Shown: positions 1 through 25,842 of the stretch, one piece after another
How positions within the stretch are numbered: position 1 is the stretch's first letter
Layout of the letters: every line of letters starts with the position of its first letter
NCBI GenBank assembly: GCA_964035545.1
Contig: OZ037765.1
Span: 5,530,698-5,594,697 of the forward strand
DNA from: Bugula neritina
Lineage: Eukaryota > Bryozoa > Gymnolaemata > Cheilostomatida > Bugulidae
Direction: 5' to 3'
Length of the DNA stretch: 64,000 nt
Program-made: the position numbers and the translations under genes
The notes under the pieces: model-generated
The model's input: the letters and a program-made list of their open reading frames with translations, nothing else
What the model was told of the DNA's origin: nothing
Databases searched by the model: none

Positions 1-16046
<16,046 letters not shown>

Positions 16047-16304
16047 GATGAATATTGTGTGCTATTGAACCAACTCCGCTAACAGCTGAATATAGGTGGT
16101 GTGATGGCGTTGCTAAGCAGCACCATTTGCGAGAGTTCAATGATATATGGGCATCATCAAAAGATATAATCTTTTTTAAGTAGGGAATTTGGCTGCTTGG
16201 AGGATGCTTGTTGTATTTAAAACCAGAAAATCATTCAAACGTGTAACAAATGTAATGACTCAACCATGACCATTTTATTATGTTGAGCCATAACTCAATT
16301 TTAA
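16047..16304. other. 5' flank of the GH9 gene
   Basis: Sequence directly upstream of the GH9 start codon. It should hold the 5' UTR and promoter, but no convincing TATA box or initiator can be assigned by eye. The tandem repeat copy starts at about 16305. Confidence 0.4.
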
Positions 16305-16882
16305 GCTAGCTGTAATTTATTGCAAAACATAGCTCTAAGTAGATTTACTTTAGAAATTATGTGATATCTCGAAAACATAGGCTGTGTTGTTTTGGTGAAT
16401 ACAGTTGAGTGCCAGATAATGATAAAGCTACCAGTACTAATGACAATTTTGATTTATTTGTTAGGTTATAAAGCACTTGTCTGTCACAGCAAAATTATTT
16501 CTATAAATGCCTCAAATTACTTCCATGGGTTAATAAAACATTCAAACTGTTTGAAATGCTACGCTCAACTGAGTAAATAAAGCACTTACGTAAAAAACTT
16601 TAAACACGTTTTTTTGCCACGCCAAAAATGGAGTATTTCATAATGTTTGTTGTATAACTCAAAGGGTTATAAAACTGAAGATATGGTTATAGAGCAATCA
16701 TTGAAGTTGCCACTAGGAACTAAAAATAATATTTGTATCTTTCTATTGTATTATAAAGCTATCAAATGTTTGAATGTAAACGAGTTTAAAAGCAAATTTT
16801 GTTTCAATAAACTATGCTCAAAATTCAAAAGATTCAGAAGAAATCTTCTTAGTATAGATTCAATAGAAGATATATCAGTCAA

Positions 16883-17406
16883 TATGGAGTGCCAAATGGT
16901 CAAAAATTGCTTATTATTGCATCTCATATGCTTATAATAAAGTATCTAACCATTATTCTCTCTCATATGCTCACAAAACGCTCTCATTGGTCTCATTATT
17001 TGCGCTCTTAGGTCTATTATTTGGTCTCATACTGTCATTATTCATTCCCATACCCTTATTTCTCTTCCTCTTATGTTCATTATTCAGTCCCATACCTCCA
17101 TTATGCACTCTCATACCCCTATTATTTGCTCTGTTATAGACATTATTCATTAATTCTCTTATGCTTATTATTCTCTCTCATACCCTTATTACTGTCTTGC
17201 TTTTGCGCCTGATTCTGACTCACTAGTATTTGTCACAATAGTTGAGTATATGCCAGTCTATTCGTGTCACACTACTAGGCTCCACCCCATTTATCAAATC
17301 TGATTGGATAACTGCAATGACACTAAGAGTAATAATAAATGTTGGGTGGGTGCTTAGGTTTAGTTAGCCATTCTTCATTCATAAGTATCAGTCTAGGAGT
17401 GAACAA
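16883..17406. repeat. left arm of foldback-like element
   Basis: Starts TATGGAGTGCCAAATGG. Positions about 16915-17210 are built of tandem CATTATTC-TCTCATAC-type subrepeats. The inner part (17215-17406) is unique sequence. It differs from the right arm by a few indels, for example 8 bases absent near 17232. Confidence 0.9.
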
Positions 17407-18012
17407 CATATACCAGCTAGATTCTTATCTCGATATTAACTGTTAAGCTAAACCACCCTTTGCAAATTTACAGATTGGTTGGGCTTTCGAGTTCCTATAA
17501 CTATTTAAACAGAATAGAGTTTGCTTTAAACTTCTAGTTTGTGATAGAATTGCTCACATTTTTATAAGTGGTGTTCAAAATGCAGCCTAGCAGTTAACAG
17601 ATAATTGTAGGTAAAAAATATTATTAAATAGATAGCTGACAAGCTAAATATTTGCTTTTTAATTCAATGCCAAAATGCTAAAATTAGCAGTTGGTTATTT
17701 TCACAAACCATTATTAAATTATGAGCTGCCAGTCGATTTTATATCAGGTTTCGTAAGTGTAACTGCCCGTCTAGATTGACATGAAGTTTCATACAGGTGT
17801 ATTTTTAGTGTAGTTTATTTTCCACCAAAGTTGTTCACACCATTTACACCGTGAAACTCTTTTACCTTTTCTAGGGGAGAGTTGATATAAGTAAGAAATA
17901 TTTTACGCCATGCAATTGTGAGAATAGCTAATATATGAAAGTAGATGTGAACATCTGAATATAACCCTGCCACCTAAGGGTTCTTACTGTTATGACCTGG
18001 TTAAGTGTCTAT

Positions 18013-18802
18013 CACCGGCTTTCCATGTACCGATCTCAGATCGATCTCGCTGAGATCGATCTGAGAAATGTGCTGATCAGATCGATCGTTTTTCCATGAG
18101 AGTGTCAGATCGATCTAGCGGAGTTGCCTCCTCTTAAGTGAAGAGTACTTTAATATTATATTTTTTAACCCACCTGGGTGATTCAAGCTAATGCTTTTGA
18201 AAAAACAAAATTTCCATAGTCTAAAATTCAGTGCCAGCTATAAACTCTACGCAGTAAAGCTTTTAGTAAGAAGTAATTTAGCCAACTTAAGATAATTCAT
18301 TTTAATATTTTAGTTTGACAGCTTATATAAAATTAATAGCTGTTGTGCAGATTATTCATAAACTTACAGGACTATTGGGCTTAAAAATAAGCAGCAAATA
18401 ACTAATGAAAGTAAGTTTTACTAGCCATTTAAATTCAATTTAAATGCTCCTACTTTTTCCACCTTCTACCGTCTATAATTTTATATAATTGAGTTTGTTT
18501 AATCATAGTACTGAAAGTCAAAGTTTTGGCATCTGAAAATGTGGCTATAGTAATTATTAAGTAATTTGCTTAGTAATTACCAATAAATTATCATTTTTAT
18601 TAGCGGCGACATTTTAGCGAACAGTCTTTTTCTATTTCTCAGATCGAACTTTCGTCTTTCCATGACCTTATTGCCTTGAGATCGATCTGAGTTCGAGCTC
18701 TACAGACCGACCAGCTCAGAACGACTGAGATCGATCTTTAGCGTCTTTCCATGGATCGATCTCAGCGAGATCGATCTGAGATCGGTACATGGAAAGCCGG
18801 TG
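18013..18802. mobile_element. 790-bp MITE with 49-bp TIRs rich in GATCGATC
   Basis: The ends CACCGGCTTTCCATG and their complement form TIRs of about 49 bp that continue through repeated AGATCGATCT motifs. TAT lies on both sides (18010-18012, 18803-18805), so the target duplication is TA or TAT. The interior is AT-rich and non-coding. The TIR start (CAC-G-TTTCCAT) resembles that of the 5170-5910 MITE, so the two may use related transposases. A 140-bp end fragment in opposite orientation is at 25063-25204. Confidence 0.85.
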
Positions 18803-21138
18803 TATATCTGTTTTACTCAATATGTGAAAAGTTAAGGTATTTGTTTTCTTAGCCATCATTTTGAGTGCAATACTAGATAGAATGTGCTTGATTGTAAAGC
18901 AGTCAGCTAGTTGTTATAGTGAGTGCAGTCAGTGCAGAATAAAACATTTTACTCTTTCACATACATGCAATCCACCTTGGTTACACTTACTAGAATGGCC
19001 ATGAGGATAAAAACAGTAACATTTTAGTGTGAAAAGTGACAAAACAAGTGCTAAAAATATGAGAAAATTTAGTGACTCATTGCTGTTGAAATGTGTGACA
19101 ACACAAAGGCAGCGTGGCAATGTTTGTAAAATTTTATAATGGCTTTTGCGAATGATGATTGACCTAAATGAAATATTATAACAACAGGTTGAATTGCTCC
19201 ATGGTTACCTTTGTTGCTATCAATAAATTGGCAGCCAAGTGTCAGTAAGCTAACTAGGTAACGGAACTAAATTTATGAAATTTTATTATAATTATCAAAG
19301 ATGCTACAATAAATACAGCACAGCAGCCAAAAACTGTTCCAAGTAGCAAGTAGCAACAGTTTTATGATTTCAGTCTGAGTTTTTAGATTATAAATTATAT
19401 ATAGCTGCTATAATATAATAGCTATATATAATAGCCAGGTGCTTTTCCTTATAATATTAAGTATAATAGCCAGCTACTAATGCATGCCTTCCTATTAATA
19501 GCCATTGCTATCTTACTGATTATGTAAAATTGACTGTTACTCTGTGGTATTTCTGATTACATAATTTATATGAGGTGGGTTTTCATTGCGAAATGTAGGT
19601 AACTTGTAGCAAACATAATCCTGCGACACTCACCACGATGCTTCTGGTGTGAGGCAGCTATAGAGAATTGGTTATTTCAAATATTGCATTTATTATTTCA
19701 CTATTTTGCATAAAACAGTTACAACTCCTAAACTTCATTCTGTGCAATGCAGCCGTAAGCCTGTAACCAACCATTTTCTAATCATAGCACCAAAAAAATA
19801 AAAACAAACTTATATTGAACTGGTTCCAAAAGTATGAACCAGCTATATAAACCAAATTCATACTTGAGCTTATATTTACTATCATTCAATTTTTGTGGGA
19901 ACCTGGTATCAGTGAAAGTAAATTGAAACTTGAATGTAAACTTGGCTGCAAACTGTCAAAAGGTTATTGTTGATTAGTTTACAAAATATTACTATTTACT
20001 CAAATGAACCGATATTACATAATATTGCAAGAAAATACTTCTAATTTTTGTTGCTTCAAATCTATTGTATAGAATAATGCAGCAATAACCTCTGAAGCGT
20101 AAAACTTTTAAGAGTAACTACTTAAATGTGAAGCAGTAACTTATAGCAGTAATTAGCTCAAGTAAAATAGGAATTGCTTTAAAATATTCAGAGCTATTTT
20201 TGGACAGAGTTTCCCTTTTAAATTATGCTATTCTAAGATTATACTGTATGTAAGCACACGTACAATACTTTGACTGTCTAAGTCAGGCTGTTAAACATTT
20301 ATATATAAAATTATTTTTCTATGTATATAAATTGTAGAAGGAAAAACCTTACTGCAATTAATGCTTTATATCTACACATGCTAAGAAACGTGCAGCCTGT
20401 AATAGTTATTGGGACACCGTTGTGTAATGATTAATAGAAATTTGGGGTAAACTAACTTGAAAAAACCTGATGCTGTAGCCACAAGCTCAAACTGAATTTT
20501 ACAATTTGTGGCCTTCACATCAGAATATTCTAGTTCTTTAGCCCTTGCTCTGAAAAGCTTGGACACTCCTGATCTAAGCCCTAAGGTATTTTATTACTTT
20601 CCAAGACTAGCTTTTGCAAAAAATTGATTAGCTTTACATAATGACTCTCTAGATATTCAAGTTAGTTAAAAGATAGTTGTCAACAAACCATTTTGTTTAA
20701 GTATAGTAAGTTTAACCTAAACTTTAAAGGCATTCTACTACACATTTATAAATTACGCAAAAAATTAAATTTTGGCATTTAATATTGTAATTATCGTTTA
20801 ATGGAGAAAAATTATTTAGGGATTACCCCATTTTTATCAGACTAACTATTATTACTTTGGAGTTCTATTTTATTTATAGTCATTATTAACTGTAGCTTAT
20901 GTATTTAAAATTACTGAAAACTTCTGGAATTGCTTCTCTTGTGATTATCTTGCAAGTCTCAAATGACACAAACTAAGCCCATATTGTTTTTCTCATATAA
21001 CTAAGTTCTATAAGTTCTATAGATCTAGTTCTATAAGTATGAATTATTCATTTTATTAACTTTCAGAACTATTTTTTGTTACATCTATACAAGATTGAGA
21101 TTAAGATGAGAATCTTATATTTGCCACAATATAAAGTA

Positions 21139-21476
21139 GGTGCAGTAATGGAGATATTGGAAACCACATATAAGAATTTACTATACAACATACAACTATA
21201 CAACCATTAAAATCTAACAATTTTACTAAGTATTAGGAAATACTAACAGCTCTGTCTAACACTGTCAACAAACACAAAACACTAGTCAGTCCTTATCTAA
21301 CAGCTATATCCTTAGCTTTCTACGCTTCCAAATATGTTAGTAGTCAGTAAGGCTCATCTAAAGTTGCGTTTATACCTCTGCTGAAAAATCGTGAAGGTAT
21401 AAACGCAACTTAACAAAAGCTTCTAACAAAATGTTATTAAGGAGGAATTTTCTGTCAAAATCTCCATTTCTGCACC
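21139..21476. mobile_element. 338-bp TA-flanked MITE with internal hairpin
   Basis: The imperfect TIRs start GGTGCAGTAATGGAGAT and end ATCTCCATTTCTGCACC, with TA on both sides (21137-21138, 21477-21478). Inside is a 51-bp near-palindrome (21362-21412) with arms AAGTTGCGTTTATACCT. A left-end-only relative (GGTGTAGTAACGGAGAAATTGG) lies at 41621-41646 in a CARMIL intron. Confidence 0.75.
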
Positions 21477-21501
21477 TAACTGCACAACATTCTAGTAAAA
21501 C

Positions 21502-22049
21502 TTGTTCACTCCTAGACTGATACTTATGAATGAAGAATGGCTAACTAAACCTAGGCACCCACCCAACATTTATTATTACTCTTAGTGTCATTGCAGTTAT
21601 CCAATCAGATTTGATAAATGGGGTGGAGCCTAGTAGTGTGACACGAATAGACTGGCATATACTCAACTATTGTGACGTGTACACAAATACTAGTGAGTCA
21701 GAATCAGGCGCAAAAGCAAGACAGTAATAAGGGTATGAGAGAGAATAATAAGCATAAGAGAATGAATAATGTCTATAACAGAGCAAATAAAAGGGGTATG
21801 AGAGTGCATAATGGAGGTATGGGACTGAATAATGAGCATAAGAGGAAGAGGAATAAGGGTATGGGAATGAATAATGACAGTGTGAGACCAAATAATAGAC
21901 CTAAGAGCACAAATAATAAGGGTATGAGAGCAAATTATAAACCAATGAGAGCGTTTTGTGAGCATATGAGAGAGAATAATGGTTAGATACTTTATTATAA
22001 GCATATGAGATGCAATAATAAGCAATTTTTGACCATTTGGCACTCCATA
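21502..22049. repeat. right arm of foldback-like element
   Basis: Inverted copy of 16883-17406. The open frames seen on either strand here are products of the tandem subrepeats, not genes. Confidence 0.9.
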
Positions 22050-22654
22050 AGTCAACTCAATATATCAAACACTGCTTAACAATTACAACTTTATTACTGC
22101 TTAACTTTCAACCTTATATATTTATTTACTCATAATAAATTAGTTTTTGGAGTTTATACAGAACTGTGGTTTGTTTACAACAATGATTGATTGCTACACT
22201 TGAGCTGTTGAGCAACAATCTGACCAAGATTTTTCAAAAAACTTATTTTGAAGTTTTGGTTTTTTCAAGAACTTGTACTATTTGACCTGCAGGTGAATGT
22301 GATTTTGATAATCTTAAATATTGATTTTATTCTTAAAATTTAAGTTAAAAACAAGTAAACAGTTTTAGGGGCTTATAGCCACAGAATGCCTTTGTATTCC
22401 ATTTCAATGGATTACCAACTGTTCAAACTGTTACTGCTCAGATAATTGTATATTGTGATATATTTGTATACATGTGTGTCACATCCAAAAAGCTATACAC
22501 TTTTACTGTATACACTTTTAAACTTTATTGTGCTTATATATGACAGTTAACTATATAATAGAATAATGTATGCAAAGACATTGTGATTGTATCAGCATAA
22601 TAATTATGCTTTTTCTCATACATACTAATTCAAAACAATTATGTAATATTGTAA

Positions 22655-24925
22655 ATTTTAAGCTAGGCTATTGCAAAACATAGCTCTAAGTAGATTTACT
22701 TTAGAAATTATGTGATATCTCGAAAACATAGGCTGTGTTGTTTTGGTGAACACAGTTGAGTTCCAGATAACGCAACAGTCATTTAATAAAGCTATTAGTA
22801 CTAATGATAATTTTGATTTATTTGTTAGGTTGTAAAACACTTGTACGTCACAGCAAAATTATTTCTATAAATGCATCAAACTATTTTTATGGGTAAATAA
22901 GACATTCAAACTGTTTGAGATGCTACGCTCAATTGAGTAAATAAAGCACTCGTGTAAGAAACTTTAAACAAGTTTTTTTGCCACGCCAAAAATAAAGTAT
23001 ATTTTATTATATTTGTTATGTAACTTAAAGGGTTATAAAACTGAAGATATGGTTGTAGAGCAATCATTGAAGTTGCTACTAGAAACTAAAAATAATATTT
23101 GTATCTTTCTATTTATCATAAAGCTATCCAACGTTTGTATGTAAATGAGTTTAAAAGCAAATTTGGTTTCAATAAACTATACTCAAAATTCAGAAGATTC
23201 AGGAGAAATCTTTTTAGTATAGATTCAATAGAAGATGTATCAGTCAATTTAATATATCAAATACTGCTTAACAATTACAACCTTATTACTGCTTAACTTT
23301 CAACCATATATATTTATTTATTTATTATTTACTTATAATAAATTAGTTTTTGGAGTTTATACAGAACTGTGATTTGTTTACAACAATGATTGATTGCTAC
23401 ACTTGAGCTGTTGAGCAACAATCTGACCAATTGTTTTCAATTTTTCAAAAAACTTATTTTGAAGTTTTAGTTTTTTCAAGAATTTGTACTAGTTGACCTG
23501 CAGGTGAATGTGATTTTGATATTCTCAAATATTGATTTTATTCTTTGAATTTAAGTTTAAAACAAGTAAAAAGTTTTAGGGGCTTATAGCCACAGAATGC
23601 CTCTGTATTCCATTTCAATTGATTACCAACTGTTCAAACTATTGCTGCTAAAGATAAATATAATTGTATATTGTGATATATTTGTATGTGTGTCACATCC
23701 AAAAATGCTATAGGCTACACTTTTACTGTAGGGGTAACAAGGGGGGGGCACAACGGTCATAGGGGTACAAAAAGCCGGCCAAATTGTGAGAGAACTTATT
23801 GACTTAAAGTTGTGACTTTTTTTCATAAAAAGGCATTGACATATAAATATTCAGTCATTGTAGTTTCAACGCTTGCGAAACATACGTGTTGAAAAGGCGA
23901 GTGAAAAACTGTTTTTACCTACTTTTTGTAAAATTTTCAAGATGTCGTTAAAGCTTTATAACTTTTTTCACTCAAAGGCAACAAGCCTAGACTTTACTGA
24001 TATTGTTTGCCATTGCTTGTCTCTACATTGCCTAACTAGTATAACAGCAAATTCTAAAATAAATTTTCCTTGAGGCACATTAATTATGTTAAATTTGGCT
24101 ACCCAGGGCACAATGGGCCACCTGATTATTGTACCCTGATAGCTGTTATTAGTTTGTTTGCCCAAAAAGTTAGTTGAAATGTTACTAAAATCTATAGATA
24201 GAGCCATTTCTGACCTTTTTGTAAAGTATCAAAGACATCATGGTAAGACTACAAAACTACAATGTGAAGCTCCCCTAATATATACATCTGGTGAGGTTAA
24301 AGCTTTGCTATTTATACATAATACAAAACATTCTGCTGTTGTTACTAGTAGATAGTCATGATATTTATTATACATTATATCGTTGAGGGAATATACATGT
24401 ATTTGACTAAAATAAATTGTGATTTGCTCATTCGCTCCCCCTCTCTCCTTTCCATACTCCAGCCACAAACCTCAGCCATGCACCTTAGCTACAGTCCATA
24501 GAAAAAGTCCACTCAGAACTTTGTAGTACATGTTACTAAAGTTTTTTCTCTGATACCGGTATCAGATGCTGGTACCGGGGCGCAATCGGCCGATTTTTTC
24601 GTCATGAAAATTTCATTATTCTGAAAGTTGTGAGAGATATAGAAACAACAAACTGATACTTGTAATAGACAACAGATGCAGAATTTAGACTGGAAATTAT
24701 TGAACTAGTAACTTGAAAAACACATGAATGAGAGCAAGAAATGCAAAATTCGGCCCGTTGTACCCCTCCCCCCATCCCCGTTACCCCTATACATTAACTT
24801 TTAAACTTTATTGTGCTTATATATGACAGTTGACTATATAATAGAATAATGTATGCAAAGGCATTGTATTTGTATCAGCATAATAATATGCTTTTTCTCA
24901 TACATACTAATTCAAAACAATTATG
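22655..24925. repeat. tandem repeat unit, copy 2 (interrupted by 1,057-bp element)
   Basis: Aligns in the same orientation with copy 1 over its whole length apart from the inserted element at 23731-24787. It preserves the empty target site of the foldback-like element. Confidence 0.8.
23731..24787. mobile_element. 1,057-bp TA-flanked element (TIR GGGGTAAC)
   Basis: Ends GGGGTAAC...GTTACCCC with imperfect inverted homology extending through G-rich stretches of about 35 bp. It is flanked by TA (23729-23730, 24788-24789). The homologous site in copy 1 (about 22505-22520) lacks the insert and has a single TA, which proves the insertion. Contains an 18-bp perfect palindrome (24549-24566, centred on ACCGGT). 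No intact transposase is seen; several 60-80 codon frames are not recognisable. Confidence 0.85.
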
Positions 24926-25062
24926 TAATCTTTCTGAATGGCAATTGTTATGTAATTGGACAGTTTCCAAGTTCAGAATTTTATATGATTCACAAATGCA
25001 GCAAACCTTACACAAATAATAAATTGTTAAGCTTTAGCATATTTTAATCACCATCTTTCCTA

Positions 25063-25204
25063 GAATCAATCTCAGCGAGATCGATCCATGAAAAGACGAC
25101 AAAGATCGATTTCGGTTGATCTGAGCTGGTCAATCTGTGGAGATCAAACTCAGATCGATCTCATGTCAGAAATACAATGGAAAGATGTCAGATTGATCTG
25201 AGAA
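25063..25204. repeat. fragment of GATCGATC-rich MITE
   Basis: About 140 bp homologous, in inverted orientation, to 18636-18780 of the 790-bp MITE, including CTCAGCGAGATCGATCCATG. It lacks a second TIR, so it is a truncated copy. Confidence 0.75.
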
Positions 25205-25842
25205 TTAAAAAAATACTCCTCTCTAAACTGTTGTGTGATCACCACCAGGAATGGGCTGGAAACTATGGTATAAACTTATCTAGTGGAATGAATATATTCA
25301 ATGACAAATTATCTAGATCAGTTATTATGAAGACAAAAGCCACAGACCTAAGCAACAAGTCTGATGCTGTGTTAAACTTAGTAATGATTAAAAATTGGTT
25401 CTGTTGTGATTCATTTATGAAAAATATTATATGTTGTGAAATATGAAAAACGCGGCCACAAAAGTTGAACGAAAAAAATCAGAAAAGACAATTTAAATGG
25501 TTGAGATTGAGTGGTGCAACACTCTGCTTATTAGGTGATATCCTTTAACTTTTTAGATTAAATAATTTTCAAAAATTGCATATTTTAGAGTAATTGGGGC
25601 AAAACTGCAAGTTTTCGCCAGGAAGCTAGTAAAAGTAACGTTGTGTAGAAAACCTTAACATGTTTGTTTGTTTTTTATTTTGTCATAGTCGGGAAAAAAT
25701 TAATTGAGAAAAAAATAAACAAAATGACAGGGCCTATGGCGCAATAGCACTGTAGCTAGTCGGGGCACCGAGCCATGAATGGTTGACAGTTATATAAGAT
25801 TTTTGTTTAGGTTTTTGGAAGTTTTAGCAACTTAAAAAAGTA
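25205..25842. other. intergenic, no recognised feature
   Basis: AT-rich sequence between the MITE fragment and the LINE. The part nearest the LINE is probably its 3' untranslated tail (minus strand). I see no gene here. Confidence 0.5.

Larger units (their letters stand above)
17407..21501. other. interior of foldback-like element
   Basis: About 4.1 kb of AT-rich DNA with no open frame above about 70 codons that looks coding. It holds two smaller inverted-repeat elements (18013-18802 and 21139-21476). The interior may be captured host DNA or remains of an autonomous element. I recognise nothing in it. Confidence 0.6.
16883..22049. mobile_element. 5.2-kb foldback-like element with long inverted repeats
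   Basis: The left arm 16883-17406 (524 bp) and right arm 21502-22049 (548 bp) are near-perfect inverted copies. An apparent 6-bp target duplication AGTCAA flanks the element (16877-16882, 22050-22055). The uninterrupted homologous site in repeat copy 2 (about 23240-23260) confirms the insertion. The outer half of each arm consists of about a dozen degenerate 20-25-bp subrepeats of the form CATTATTC-TCTCATAC. No transposase frame is visible, so it is non-autonomous. Foldback elements share this architecture, but their 9-bp duplications differ, so the superfamily is open. Confidence 0.85.
16305..22654. repeat. tandem repeat unit, copy 1 (interrupted by foldback-like element)
   Basis: 16305-16882 plus 22050-22654 form one copy of a roughly 1.2-kb unit. 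The second copy is 22655-23730 plus 24788-24925. Shared landmarks are the stretch near 16320/22672 (GCAAAACATAGCTCTAAG) and that near 22075/23264 (CTGCTTAACAATTACAA). The junction near 22655 joins the end of copy 1 directly to the start of copy 2. A short frame (VNEFKSKF, FRRNL, SIDSIED) is recognisable in both copies but carries many amino-acid changes, so it may be a relic. Confidence 0.8.

Noticed and set aside
16883-22049. Polinton/Maverick identity for the long-TIR element
   Set aside because: The 6-bp target duplication and long TIRs fit, but the element is far too short, its ends lack the usual AG start, and no polymerase, integrase or capsid frame is visible.
21667-22055. Open frames of 74-121 codons on both strands
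   Set aside because: They arise from the tandem subrepeats of the foldback-like arm, which lack in-frame stops by composition.
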